In this document: piece after piece, positions 18,617-27,801 of the stretch
Position numbering within the stretch: the first letter of the stretch is position 1
Layout of the letters: each line of letters opens with the position of its first letter
NCBI RefSeq assembly: GCF_014836635.1
Contig: NZ_JACSQL010000014.1
Span: forward strand, 1 to 64,000
Reading direction: 5' to 3'
DNA: 64,000 nucleotides
DNA from: Paenibacillus gallinarum
Lineage (GTDB): Bacteria; Bacillota; Bacilli; Paenibacillales; Paenibacillaceae
Program-made: the position numbers and the translations under genes
The notes under the pieces: generated by a model
Databases searched by the model: none
Seen by the model: the letters and a program-made list of their open reading frames with translations, nothing else
What the model was told of the DNA's origin: nothing

Positions 18617-19750
18617 CTATATCTTTTTTCCCTTTCCATGAAGTATCTTCAAATCACCATTCTCATAACCGACTGTGTAACTCATCCGGTAATTTTGATA
18701 TACGGTACCGCTGTCGCGCCATTCTTCGGCTGTAATTTCAATCTCGACTGTAGCTTCATCTGTCTGTTCTTTAAGAGTGACAGGTCCGATATTTATGTAG
18801 CCAGTATGTAGATAACCTGCCCGAAAATCCTCATAGCTTATCCCGCTTTGCCATTCACTTCCTAGAAGGTAATAAGCTGTGACATAATCGCCATCATTAA
18901 GGCTTTGATAAAAGTATGTCACAATATCTCGCTCGTCTCCTGTTTGTACGTCGCTATCCGGATCAACATCATCGTTCAGCAAATTAGGAAGTTCTGTCAT
19001 AGGGTTCCTAGACCATTCCGTAGCCTGCTGAAGTATGCTGGGAATAGGAATGCTAAATCCAATGGTAGAACCCTCATCAGCGATTGCTGAATTTATGCCT
19101 AAGACTTTTCCCGTATCGCTGCTAATAAGTGGTCCACCGCTATTACCATGGGTAATGGGAGCAGAAATCTGGTATAGATTACTGTATGTATATGGGGCGA
19201 TATCAAAGCTTCGATCTAGCCCACTGACAATTCCTGTAGTGACCGTGTTCTCTAATCCTAGGGGACTGCCAAGCGCAAGAATTTCATCTCCAACTTCTGC
19301 TCTTCCTTCTTCAGCTAAAGAAAGTGGAGAGAGTTTTTCTAAATCAGGCACACGGACTACAGCGATATCTGTATTTGTGCTGATCCCAATCACGGTTCCT
19401 TCATACTCTTCCTGGGACAATGTACGTACTGTGACTTGTTTTGAACCATCTACTACATGAGCGTTGGTTAAGATATCACCTTGTTTGTTATACAGAAACC
19501 CCGAACCAAGGCTGTTTCCACTCTCAATAGTAACAACACGTTTTTGGCTATCTTCTATAATTTCTTTGCGTGTTTTTTTTGTTTTATGCTCTGTAGTCTT
19601 TGTTGTAGTTTCTGATGTAGTCTGCAAGGCCAGCAGCGGTTGCCCGTTCAGCTCATTCGCTGCCGATGTATGAATAAAATACATTCCTCCACCTCCTAAA
19701 CCAAGGATGGTTAAGCAGGTCAGTGTGCTGATCCATAATCCTTTTCTCAC
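18617..19750 (-). CDS. HtrA/DegP-like membrane serine protease, no PDZ
   Basis: This is a trypsin-fold protease anchored outside the membrane by an N-terminal helix (about residues 5-26). A Thr/Lys-rich linker follows (43-62). The catalytic triad is His98 (TNAHVV), Asp128 (NTDIAVVRV) and Ser204 (HGNSGGPL). The C-terminal ~100 residues (YFYQSLNDGDYVTAYYLL and onwards) are not a PDZ domain and look like an NTF2-like or DUF4878-type fold. The start is GTG with GGAGG eight bases upstream. It lies 12 bases after the zinc-ribbon gene and is probably cotranscribed. A role in surface protein quality control is inferred. Confidence 0.85.
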   Translation of the reverse strand: MRKGLWISTLTCLTILGLGGGGMYFIHTSAANELNGQPLLALQTTSETTTKTTEHKTKKTRKEIIEDSQKRVVTIESGNSLGSGFLYNKQGDILTNAHVVDGSKQVTVRTLSQEEYEGTVIGISTNTDIAVVRVPDLEKLSPLSLAEEGRAEVGDEILALGSPLGLENTVTTGIVSGLDRSFDIAPYTYSNLYQISAPITHGNSGGPLISSDTGKVLGINSAIADEGSTIGFSIPIPSILQQATEWSRNPMTELPNLLNDDVDPDSDVQTGDERDIVTYFYQSLNDGDYVTAYYLLGSEWQSGISYEDFRAGYLHTGYINIGPVTLKEQTDEATVEIEITAEEWRDSGTVYQNYRMSYTVGYENGDLKILHGKGKKI

Positions 19751-19762
19751 GTTTCATGCCTC

Positions 19763-20992
19763 CTACTCTAAGTACCAAAATACATTGGTAACTGAAATTT
19801 CTGCCTGTTCGTATACCCCATAATATGAGGTTGAGAATTCCCCGGATTCACCCGGCTCCAGTCTAAAAGGAGAAACGTCAGCATATGCATTTCCGATGTA
19901 AGCTCCGGAAGAGGAACTGAAAACATCAAGATCTATGCTGACTGAATAGATTGGACGAGTGGCTGTATTCGTGACGATTCCCGTGATAGATAGGTCTCCA
20001 TAATCGTCTAGCATAGCTTTGAGATCTGTTACTTCAACTGCAGCTGTGCGGTTGTTTAGATCCTCTTCTTCTGCTTTCTGCTGAGCAAGCTGTATGCGCT
20101 CTGCTTCTGCTTCTTCAAACTCTCGTTTTGCTTCTACAATCTGGTTTCGGTACGTTGTAAGTTTCTCATTATCTGAATCATAAGACAGCCCGTTATCGAC
20201 TATATTCAGGGCACCGACAAAATCCTTTTTTCGTTGTTTTTCTTCTGCTGAAGTATAACTAAGACCAACAATTTTATTAATAATTTGAGCTTTAACAGCG
20301 ACGGCTTCTTTTCCGCTGAGGCCTTTAATTTTGTCAAGTTTGTCGGATAGTTCATCTACTGTGGTTAGCTTATCCAGCTCTCCTTTAACTCGAAGGACTG
20401 CCAATTTGTCCTGATTAGCTGCAAGTTCTCTCTGAAGATATCCAAACAGCGGTTCTTTTCGTTTGCCAATGGTGGCTTGAACTTGCTTCAGGAGCTTCTC
20501 TCCTTCATTCAACTTTAGTGTTTTTAGCTGCGCAGAGGCATTACTAAGCTTCTCCTGAAGTAGAGCTGCTTTAGATGCAAGCTCCAGATCACGCGTCAGC
20601 GCGGCGAAATCAGGGCGTTTTTCTTCAGCCTGCTTCAGTAGATTAACGGCATTTGAATAATTGCCTTCAAGTGCCTCTTCTTTTGCCTTCAGCTGTAAAT
20701 TCAAAGTTTCTTGGTTTATGGAATGTTCGTACTGATAAAACAGTAGTAATCCCAAACCCACAACTCCCGCGAGAAGAAGGGGAATTAACCAATGAAAAAC
20801 ACTAATTTTCTCTTTACGTGGCTCTGTTTTTTGATTCATAGGATCGGGATTAACTTCCGCATTGCTCAGTCCACTGCCTGCTGCTAATTCAATAACAGCT
20901 TGTTGTAAATCTGTAGTTAATAATCTTGACCCGCAGCTTTTGCACGATTTCTGTTCTGAAGCACATTTTGCCCCACATTGATGACAATACAC
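19763..20992 (-). CDS. Zinc-ribbon, membrane, coiled-coil protein with FxLYD-like end
   Basis: The 409-residue protein begins with a cytoplasmic zinc ribbon (Cys3, Cys6, Cys17, Cys20; CHQCG, CKSCG). It has one membrane helix near 66-86, an outside Glu/Lys/Leu-rich helical region with tandem repeats (about 95-310), and a C-terminal beta-rich domain (VTDLKAMLDDYGDLSITGIV) resembling FxLYD modules. The start codon is GTG with GGGGG upstream. It lies 12 bases before the HtrA-like protease in the same direction, so I infer it anchors, senses for or presents substrates to that protease. Its function is not known to me. Confidence 0.75.
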   Translation of the reverse strand: MYCHQCGAKCASEQKSCKSCGSRLLTTDLQQAVIELAAGSGLSNAEVNPDPMNQKTEPRKEKISVFHWLIPLLLAGVVGLGLLLFYQYEHSINQETLNLQLKAKEEALEGNYSNAVNLLKQAEEKRPDFAALTRDLELASKAALLQEKLSNASAQLKTLKLNEGEKLLKQVQATIGKRKEPLFGYLQRELAANQDKLAVLRVKGELDKLTTVDELSDKLDKIKGLSGKEAVAVKAQIINKIVGLSYTSAEEKQRKKDFVGALNIVDNGLSYDSDNEKLTTYRNQIVEAKREFEEAEAERIQLAQQKAEEEDLNNRTAAVEVTDLKAMLDDYGDLSITGIVTNTATRPIYSVSIDLDVFSSSSGAYIGNAYADVSPFRLEPGESGEFSTSYYGVYEQAEISVTNVFWYLE

Positions 20993-21620
20993 CTTGCTAC
21001 CCCCAGCCTCTTTTTTCTAATCAGTAACAAAATAAAACCTTGGAACTATAAATGGTTAGGTCATAAGCGAGATAAATGGTGCAATAGACCTAACCCGTTG
21101 TTTAATATACCATAATGTGGAATTGAGAGAGAAGAAAAATTTAATAGTTTATCGAATCAAAAATAATAGTTTTTTGTCATTTAGCTGGTAATGTCAGATG
21201 TATAATGCAGATGAAGAACTGACGGACAAACAGACAAAAGAGGCACAGGCTGAGGATTTTTATAGGAAAAGAACAAGCGATCGCTATAGAGATAATGTAA
21301 TCCAAGTGATGTTTGAATCACGTCTTCTAGCAATAGTCCAACCAAAGACTAATAAAACTAAAAATTTAAGAAAAATTTAAAATATAATCTACTCTTTATT
21401 TAAGAAGTTTCTACTATTCTATAAACAAGAACAAAGGGAACGATCGGTGAAGGCTTTTTGTTTATCCAAGTGAAGTCTAACTTATGAAACAGATACTGTA
21501 TAAGCAGTTTTGCTAAAAGAGTAAAGATAATCTCAAGCTCTACGAAAACTTTCTTTATTTCATAGTCTATTAGTTTTATCAATCATAATAATGAAAGTAA
21601 CAAGATGGGAGGGATTCAAG
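20993..21620. other. Long intergenic stretch, nothing recognised
   Basis: This AT-rich region separates the divergent zinc-ribbon and VanZ-like genes. It should hold both promoters, but I cannot assign -35/-10 boxes with confidence. A 60-codon frame at 21198-21380 has no ribosome binding site and is not credible. Confidence 0.5.
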
Positions 21621-22169
21621 ATGCAAACAGAGACGACACAAAGAAAAAGCAGAACATACATCGTCTGGATGTTATTACTGCTATATATTTGTTTTTTATT
21701 TAAAGTCATATTGTTCAAGTTTGGTTCAATTGAGATATGGCCCATACTGAGTAAAATACATCAAACTCTGGTTGACCCGGGCTCTCTTGTAGACCGATTG
21801 GATACGGCAAATCTTGATCTATTCCGAACACTGAGACGGCAGGCAGCTCACCCCAACTTACGAAATGTAGTTAACATAATAGGAAATTTTGTTATCTTTA
21901 TCCCGTTTGGTTTTTTAATTTCAATGGGAATAAAGAAGGCAAGCTCGGGAATTGTTGTACTCATTGGTTCGTTTGGAATGAGCCTATGCCTGGAAAGTTT
22001 ACAGCTGATCCTCTCCATGGGGAACTTTGATGTTGATGATCTCTTGCTTAACACGCTTGGCGGTGTTGCAGGGTATATAGTTTATTATTTATGTGTTGCA
22101 TTAAAAGAAGTGTTTCATCTTACGATTTCTTTATCAGCACCAGCCAAAACAGAAAGAGCCTGCCACTAA
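21621..22169 (+). CDS. VanZ-like membrane protein
   Basis: This 182-residue protein of the VanZ family has four hydrophobic segments. Conserved parts include NIIGNFVIFIPFGFLI and a DVDDLLLNTLGG motif typical of the family. VanZ proteins are linked to glycopeptide resistance in some operons, but most chromosomal homologues are unassigned. I chose the ATG at 21621 because GGGAGGGA precedes it. An ATG 30 bases earlier has no ribosome binding site. The gene stands alone with its own terminator. Confidence 0.82.
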   Translation: MQTETTQRKSRTYIVWMLLLLYICFLFKVILFKFGSIEIWPILSKIHQTLVDPGSLVDRLDTANLDLFRTLRRQAAHPNLRNVVNIIGNFVIFIPFGFLISMGIKKASSGIVVLIGSFGMSLCLESLQLILSMGNFDVDDLLLNTLGGVAGYIVYYLCVALKEVFHLTISLSAPAKTERACH

Positions 22170-22183
22170 ATGGCGGGCTTTTT
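22158..22183 (+). terminator. Terminator overlapping the VanZ-like stop codon
   Basis: The stem GCCTGCCA/TGGCGGGC has the gene's TAA stop inside the loop and is followed by TTTTTAT. Terminator and coding end overlap completely. Confidence 0.85.
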
Positions 22184-22361
22184 ATATTAAAGGTATAAAC
22201 TATTCACCCATAAAATCATTCATGTTAACCTAACAAATGATTAGGCTCGTTAATGATTAACTCCGTAGATGAAAAATGCCATGAATCATTTATATCATGA
22301 AGTTTATATTTGAAAAGCTACCTGATAAGATACCTGTCCCTGTTGCAGAGGACGCTTTCTT

Positions 22362-23126
22362 TTACACATTTACGTTTCGAGTATCAGGTATGTCAGGTAC
22401 GTTCTTTGTCTTGGCAGCCATACCTCGCCATAAGTATACGGAGTACACCAGCATAATTCCAATAATGAGGTAATCTATAGCGGCAGGTTCATTTGCATTA
22501 CCTATAGAATTCCCCATAAATTGAAGGAAGTTATTCAGTCCATGAAAGAGGATAGGAATGACGATGGATTGCCGATGAACAACAAGCAGGGAAAGGACCA
22601 GCCCGACCATAAATGCATAAATAATTTGAAAAAGGGTATCAATGAGAGATTGCCCGCCAATCAGCTGAAGAGAGTGGGTAATTGCAAACAGAAAGCTCGT
22701 CGTAAAGACGGCAACACGAAAGCCTTTGGAAAGGAGAAGCCTGAGCATAAAGCCACGGAAGAACAGTTCTTCTACTAATCCAATGACTAGGATCTGTATA
22801 AGGAGCATGATAAAAAGATCAGGTAAAGAGGATGTGTTCAGCCCGTGATTACCGTAAGCAATGAGGAAGAGTACAAGGAGCAGCGGCAAGGAGTAAAGTA
22901 AAGTCTTCTTAGCTGAAGAGGGGGAGGTAAAGAAGTAGTGTTTCCACTTGTTCCCCACAAGCAAATAGATGAGGATACCAAGTGCGAGCGGGATCACCCC
23001 AATAAACTGAAGCAGAGGACTCTCTGGAGAAGTAATGGATACAAAGGCTCCGTTCGCTGTAAAGAAGACCATTAATAATAATTCGAGCCCAATAATACTA
23101 AGAATAATCCTTGTGTTTGTTCGCAA
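22362..23126 (-). CDS. CPBP-family intramembrane metalloprotease
   Basis: This polytopic membrane protein of the CAAX-protease/bacteriocin-processing family has 254 residues and about eight helices. Active-site motifs are EELFFRGFMLR (glutamates and arginine), ITHSLQ and HGLNNFLQ. The start is a TTG with GGGGG eight bases upstream. Homologues process prenylated or bacteriocin-type peptides, or serve in self-immunity. No bacteriocin gene is nearby, so the substrate is unknown. Confidence 0.85.
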   Translation of the reverse strand: MRTNTRIILSIIGLELLLMVFFTANGAFVSITSPESPLLQFIGVIPLALGILIYLLVGNKWKHYFFTSPSSAKKTLLYSLPLLLVLFLIAYGNHGLNTSSLPDLFIMLLIQILVIGLVEELFFRGFMLRLLLSKGFRVAVFTTSFLFAITHSLQLIGGQSLIDTLFQIIYAFMVGLVLSLLVVHRQSIVIPILFHGLNNFLQFMGNSIGNANEPAAIDYLIIGIMLVYSVYLWRGMAAKTKNVPDIPDTRNVNV

Positions 23127-23250
23127 AATGACTGCCCCCGATATGTATAATTTAGTTATTGAAATAAACAGTTAATCAACAATCTATTTCATCTATCTAA
23201 CTATATTACAAAAATGTTGTTATAAGAAGTTAATGTATAAAAATCTACAT

Positions 23251-23285
23251 AAAAAAGCCCATCCTCTCCTAAAAGAGAATGAGCT
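23251..23285 (-). terminator. Terminator of the MFS gene
   Basis: On the minus strand AGCTCATTCTC pairs with GAGAGGATGGGCT and is followed by TTTTT. It lies between the MFS gene and the CPBP gene. Confidence 0.8.
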
Positions 23286-23316
23286 GGTTATTGGAAAGTT
23301 TGGAATTGAGACCGGA

Positions 23317-24528
23317 TTATACCGCTAATTTCTGTGTCCCATTTTTCGAGTGTCGTTCGCTTACCACAAGCATGATGGCCGCAGCAGTAACAAGTATAAA
23401 ACAGAGTATGAAAGAATAACGGTAACCTACGATACTGGCTACTCCTCCGCCAACAAGGCTGCCTACCAGTCTGCCGATCGTAGATGAATTCGAGTAGAGC
23501 GTAGATGCATATCCAGGCATGCTTGGAAGCAGATCCTGCATGTAGCTGATGCCGATGGCTGAGATGACCGCAACAAAGAAGGCAAGCAGTAACTGTGCAG
23601 CAAGCAGTTGCCACATCTCACCTGAGATGACGACAACGAGATAATAAGCTCCTCCTAGAATAGCGCCATACATCATCAGAATGCGGTTACTGTACTTTGA
23701 GCCTAGCAGACCCAGCATAATCATAAAAGGAATTTCCAAAGCAGCACAAATGCTGCTAACAAGACCGACATCTCTTGTGGTCCCGCCTAGATTGTTAGTA
23801 ATAAAGAGGGCTGTGTTTAGGCTGCTCATCCAGTGGGCTATATATAGCAGTGTCAGAATAAGAAAAGGAAGCAAGATCGTCCGATTTTGATGCAGCCGTA
23901 TACTTTGTGCCGTACTGCCTGTGCTGCTGGTCTTTAGCTCAACATTTGATTTCAGGAATGTAAAGACGAGAAAAGCGACAAGAAGAAAAATACCGATCGT
24001 CCCTGAGAAAATGCCACTAAAACCAACTGCTTCTAGAAGCAGGGTACCGAATAATGGACCTGTAATAAAACCAAGTGAGAAGGCGGAACGTAAGGTAGAA
24101 TTAGCAAATGAATGATCGGTAGACTGGCTCTTCGTTACAGCTTCTCTAGCAATCGCAAATAATTGGGGCATACCCGGTGCACCAAGTGCTGTGAACACGG
24201 TCATATATATGAACAGGATCGTAAAATCCTTAATGAGCAAGTATCCACTAAAAGCCAAGGCGTTACAGAGGGTGGAGACGATATAGATATGTTTCCGATT
24301 CAAACCGAGGTCAGAGCGTTTCCCTATAAGTATGCTGACCCAGATTCCAGCAATTAAAGTGACTGCAAGAAAAACACCAAATACCCCTACAGATACACCG
24401 AGTTGCTCTGTAAAATAAATCGATAGAAAGGGTGCACTGAGTGAGATCGCCATTCCCTGCAGCAACATACACAAAAAGAGTAGGGCATAAGAAGGAATAG
24501 AAAATAGTCCAATGAGTCTTTTTATCAT
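23317..24528 (-). CDS. MFS transporter, sugar-efflux (Set) type
   Basis: This 403-residue major facilitator protein has 12 hydrophobic segments. The pattern SYMQDLLPSMPGYASTLYSNSSTIG in the second half resembles Set-family sugar efflux transporters. The ATG follows GAGGAG. It is divergent from an AraC-type regulator 135 bases away, which may control it. The exported compound cannot be told from sequence. Confidence 0.85.
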   Translation of the reverse strand: MIKRLIGLFSIPSYALLFLCMLLQGMAISLSAPFLSIYFTEQLGVSVGVFGVFLAVTLIAGIWVSILIGKRSDLGLNRKHIYIVSTLCNALAFSGYLLIKDFTILFIYMTVFTALGAPGMPQLFAIAREAVTKSQSTDHSFANSTLRSAFSLGFITGPLFGTLLLEAVGFSGIFSGTIGIFLLVAFLVFTFLKSNVELKTSSTGSTAQSIRLHQNRTILLPFLILTLLYIAHWMSSLNTALFITNNLGGTTRDVGLVSSICAALEIPFMIMLGLLGSKYSNRILMMYGAILGGAYYLVVVISGEMWQLLAAQLLLAFFVAVISAIGISYMQDLLPSMPGYASTLYSNSSTIGRLVGSLVGGGVASIVGYRYSFILCFILVTAAAIMLVVSERHSKNGTQKLAV

Positions 24529-24663
24529 GATAATAAGTTACTCCTCTATGTTGTTTAGAATTAGATAGTCAATCGCGTTATAGTATACTTGAAAAAGGCA
24601 ATAATAATATATACGGTATTTAACTGAAAACCTCAACTATTTGGCTAAAGGGGTTATTTTACA

Positions 24664-25542
24664 ATGGATATAAGATTACATGCTTGTTCTTATTCTTTAC
24701 ATAATCGTCCTTTTAAAACATCTTATAATCCACCGCCATTCTATTTAATTCGGCTTCAGGTGCTGGGCTTTGCACAAGCTCTAGTTCATGGAGAAATGAA
24801 ACAAGTTTCACCCGGAGATCTTCTCATGTATCCTCCAGGGGAACCTTATCATTTAAGGGTAGGAAAAGAGGGGGAGGATACGGAAAGTGGAGACTACTTT
24901 TTACTGTGTGACGGAAGCTGGATGGATGAATGGTGGAGAAGACATGACCGCGATACGCTAAAACGAATTCCACTAGACGATCATCTTTTGTACTTATGGC
25001 AGCAGTTGTCTATCGAACAGCACCGTGTAAATCGGAACAACCAGGAGATCATAGGTCACTTGTTATGTACGTTACTACTAACGATGGATCAGGTAACACT
25101 GGACACTGGTCAAAAGCAAGGACAGGATTCCGTTCGAAGTAATGAACTCGTTGTCAAGATGAAGCAATATATTAACGATCATGCACTTCGTCCTCTCCGG
25201 GTGGAAGAAGTGGCTCATCATGCTGGACTGAGTGTATCGAGAGCTGTGCATCTATTTAAAGAGGTAACCGGTTATACAATCATCGGATACGCTGGTGAGA
25301 TCCGTTTGTCACATGCTATCGAGCGGATTCAGTATACAGAAGCAAGTCTAGAAAGTATTGCATACTCCTGCGGATTTGGTACGTACTCTTATTTTCATAA
25401 ATGTTTTAAAGAAAAAGTGGGATGTTCACCAAGCGAGTTTCGTAAACGCCCAGTTTTAGTTGGAAAAGACAATCAGCACTATGGTACGATACAGACTATT
25501 TCCGGAATTTCACCGGATGCTTACTGGTTTCTCCGTTCCTAA
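24664..25542 (+). CDS. AraC-family regulator
   Basis: This is a 292-residue transcription factor. A cupin-like sensor domain (about 1-140, with VSPGDLLMYPPGEPYHLRVG) precedes a C-terminal AraC helix-turn-helix pair (about 170-262). Readable parts include VEEVAHHAGLSVSRAVHLFK, FGTYSYFHKCFKEK and the ending CSPSEFRKRP. The ATG follows AAAGGGG. It is divergent from the MFS transporter, which is its likeliest target. The ligand is unknown, though cupin sensors of this type often bind sugars. Confidence 0.85.
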   Translation: MDIRLHACSYSLHNRPFKTSYNPPPFYLIRLQVLGFAQALVHGEMKQVSPGDLLMYPPGEPYHLRVGKEGEDTESGDYFLLCDGSWMDEWWRRHDRDTLKRIPLDDHLLYLWQQLSIEQHRVNRNNQEIIGHLLCTLLLTMDQVTLDTGQKQGQDSVRSNELVVKMKQYINDHALRPLRVEEVAHHAGLSVSRAVHLFKEVTGYTIIGYAGEIRLSHAIERIQYTEASLESIAYSCGFGTYSYFHKCFKEKVGCSPSEFRKRPVLVGKDNQHYGTIQTISGISPDAYWFLRS

Positions 25543-25707
25543 GCTTCTACTGGATTGCTGCCTTCCTTTGTTACCTGCTGCGTTTGGATACATCAGACCA
25601 AGGTTAAATATACTCACAAGGTTTAGCTCAGAAACTACGTGATGATAAGGGAAGTCATATCAGTAAAAAGGATCGAAGTTTATTTATTCCTGTTAGGAGG
25701 AGAAACG

Positions 25708-26571
25708 ATGGGACGTTATGTACAAGTTGAAGAAAACGTAAAAATATATGTGGAAGATATAGGGGAAGGGTCTCCTATTATTTTCCTTCATGGATGGCCA
25801 GCTAATCATAAAATGTTTGAATATCAATTTTCCCGTTTGCCCGCTAATGGATATCGTTGTATTGGTATTGATTTTCGTGGATTTGGTAAATCGGATGCTC
25901 CGTGGGAGAACTATTCCTATGATCGACTCGCCGATGATGTGAGGACGGTTATTGATGAGCTTGGGATTACAAATGCTACATTGTTTGGTTTCTCCATGGG
26001 GGGCGCGGTTGCGATAAGATATATGGCCCGTCATAACGGACATGGGGTTAAGAGTCTCGTATTGGCAGGGGCAGCAGCACCGGTGTTTACGAAACGGGAT
26101 AATTTTGATTATGGAATGGACCCTGAGGAGTTCACCGAACAGATGATTGTTGCTACTTATGAAGATCGGCCGAAGATGCTGACTAAATTAGGACTTCAAT
26201 TTACAAAAACCAAAACAAAAGCAGGTATGATGATTTGGCTCCAATCGCTTTGTTTACAAGCTTCGCACCATGGAACAGTTAAGGCAGCTTTGTCTTTAAG
26301 GGAAGAAGATTTGCGTTCAGATTTGCCTAAAATCAAGGTGCCGACCGTTATTTTTCATGGATCAAAGGACAAAATCTGTGAACCGAATCTGGCTAAACTC
26401 ACAAGTGAAGCAATTGCTGGTTCCAGACGGATCATGTTTGAAGAAAGTGGCCATGCCATGATGTTTGACGAGCAGGCTAAATTTAATGAAGAACTTCTGC
26501 TTTTTCTAAACACGGAGGATTTGCTTCATAGAGGCAAAGATATAGATCATGTAAATGCCGTGTCAAAATAA
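25708..26571 (+). CDS. Alpha/beta hydrolase
   Basis: This 287-residue alpha/beta-fold enzyme resembles haloperoxidase/esterase-type hydrolases. The nucleophile is Ser96 in GFSMGG, the oxyanion motif is FLHGWPANH, and the acid is in FHGSKDKICEP. The histidine is in EESGHAMMFDE. The start at 25708 has TTAGGAGGAG just upstream. A more distant ATG about 70 bases earlier would leave this ribosome binding site inside the gene. It has its own terminator. The substrate is unknown. Confidence 0.85.
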   Translation: MGRYVQVEENVKIYVEDIGEGSPIIFLHGWPANHKMFEYQFSRLPANGYRCIGIDFRGFGKSDAPWENYSYDRLADDVRTVIDELGITNATLFGFSMGGAVAIRYMARHNGHGVKSLVLAGAAAPVFTKRDNFDYGMDPEEFTEQMIVATYEDRPKMLTKLGLQFTKTKTKAGMMIWLQSLCLQASHHGTVKAALSLREEDLRSDLPKIKVPTVIFHGSKDKICEPNLAKLTSEAIAGSRRIMFEESGHAMMFDEQAKFNEELLLFLNTEDLLHRGKDIDHVNAVSK

Positions 26572-26577
26572 AAATGG

Positions 26578-26621
26578 GCCGAATCCTTTCATATTTTTCA
26601 TGGGAGGCTTCGGCTTATTTC
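26578..26621 (+). terminator. Terminator after the hydrolase
   Basis: A long imperfect hairpin with GCCGAA/TTCGGC at its base and CCTTTCAT/ATGGGAGG further in is followed by TTATTTCTTTT. Confidence 0.8.
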
Positions 26622-26673
26622 TTTTGTGAAAAAAGAAGGTTGCATTTTAGATAACAAGGATGTATATTAATAA

Positions 26674-26691
26674 TATCTTAAATTTAAGATA
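26674..26691. promoter_or_regulatory. MhqR-type operator 1
   Basis: This is a perfect 18-bp palindrome TATCTTAAATTTAAGATA. Its outer bases TATCT/AGATA match the Bacillus MhqR operator. It lies 24 bases before the regulator start, suggesting autorepression. Confidence 0.75.
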
Positions 26692-26715
26692 ATTTACGAG
26701 AGAGGGATGAACGTA

Positions 26716-27150
26716 ATGATTAATAACTCATTATCATTGAAGTTGTTCGTTATTCTCTCTAAAGCTTATAAGGTAATTATGGAACAAGCAGTAAAGGATA
26801 TGAAGAGACATGGATTATCTGAGACTGAATTTGCGATGTTGGAACTTTTGTACCATAAAGGCAGAATCCCCATGCAGCAAATGGGTGAGAAGCTGCTGAT
26901 TACGAGCGGTGGTATTACCTACACTGCGGATAAGCTTGAGAACAAAGGACTTCTAAGAAGGGTTGCTTGTCCGTCTGACCGCCGAGTAACTTACGCGGAG
27001 ATTACGGAACAGGGAGATGGAATGTTTCATGAAATCTTTCCAGAACACCAGAAAGTAATCGAATCTACAATGACCGGACTAACTGATGAAGAAAAGGTAG
27101 AGGTAATTGATTTGCTGAAGAAACTTGGTTTATCCGCACAGAACACTTAG
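26716..27150 (+). CDS. mhqR: MarR-family repressor, MhqR-like
   Basis: This 144-residue winged-helix repressor has a MarR core about 25-130 with MQQMGEKLLITSGGITYTAD and SDRRVTYAEITEQG. In Bacillus, MhqR represses quinone and aromatic detoxification genes. The identity is supported by the downstream DoxX and ring-cleaving dioxygenase genes (mhqP, mhqO type) and by matched palindromes before both transcription units. The ATG at 26716 has AGAGGG nine bases upstream. The one at 26707 abuts that element. Confidence 0.82.
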   Translation: MINNSLSLKLFVILSKAYKVIMEQAVKDMKRHGLSETEFAMLELLYHKGRIPMQQMGEKLLITSGGITYTADKLENKGLLRRVACPSDRRVTYAEITEQGDGMFHEIFPEHQKVIESTMTGLTDEEKVEVIDLLKKLGLSAQNT

Positions 27151-27267
27151 CTGCTCATACATTGCATAAGAATGAAAAAAGCAGCTGTTAAACTTGTAGA
27201 TCACTGTACGAGTGATTTTGATCAAAGTAACAATCAACAATAAGAAGAATCTATTTTTTTACATAAA

Positions 27268-27285
27268 TATCTTAATATTAAGATA
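27268..27285. promoter_or_regulatory. MhqR-type operator 2
   Basis: This is a perfect 18-bp palindrome TATCTTAATATTAAGATA, differing from operator 1 only at the central positions. It lies about 70 bases before the DoxX gene. Confidence 0.78.
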
Positions 27286-27356
27286 AATGGCTCTAAACTA
27301 ACTGTTGATGATTATATTTCAAACACATAAATGAACAAAGAAAAGGGGAATTACAA

Positions 27357-27755
27357 ATGGTAGGAACAGGATTGCTAATTATTCGCTTGGTGGTAGGACT
27401 TATTTTTGCAGCACATGGAGCACAGAAATTATTTGGCTGGTTTGGCGGTTATGGTCCCAAAGGTACAGGAGGATGGATGGAGTCCATTGGAATTAAACCA
27501 GGTGTGGCTGCAGCCGTGATGGCAGGACTTGTTGAATTCGTAGGCGGGATTGCTTTTGCAGCAGGACTCTTCACTCCAGTTGTCGCTGTACTGCTTGCAC
27601 TTACGATGATTGTAGCCATGGTCAAGGTGCATGGACCCAATGGTTTCTGGGCAACAGCAAATGGTGTTGAGCTTAATGTCATTCTCATGGCAGTGCTGAT
27701 CGGTGTCGCTTTTACAGGGGCAGGAGCTTACTCTATTGATGCTTTGATTCAGTAA
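27357..27755 (+). CDS. mhqP: DoxX-family membrane protein (MhqP-like)
   Basis: This 132-residue protein has four membrane helices and the DoxX signature LIFAAHGAQKLFGWFGG. DoxX proteins take part in thiol and quinone stress responses. Here the gene follows an MhqR-type operator and precedes a ring-cleaving dioxygenase, as in the Bacillus mhqNOP operon. The ATG follows AAAAGGGG. Confidence 0.85.
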   Translation: MVGTGLLIIRLVVGLIFAAHGAQKLFGWFGGYGPKGTGGWMESIGIKPGVAAAVMAGLVEFVGGIAFAAGLFTPVVAVLLALTMIVAMVKVHGPNGFWATANGVELNVILMAVLIGVAFTGAGAYSIDALIQ

Positions 27756-27801
27756 AACGAATAAATATGATTAACTTACTATATTAGAAGAGGTGAACAA
27801 G

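Noticed and set aside
21198..21380. 60-codon frame in the long gap before the VanZ-like gene
   Set aside because: No ribosome binding site, no recognisable domain, and composition like the surrounding AT-rich non-coding DNA.
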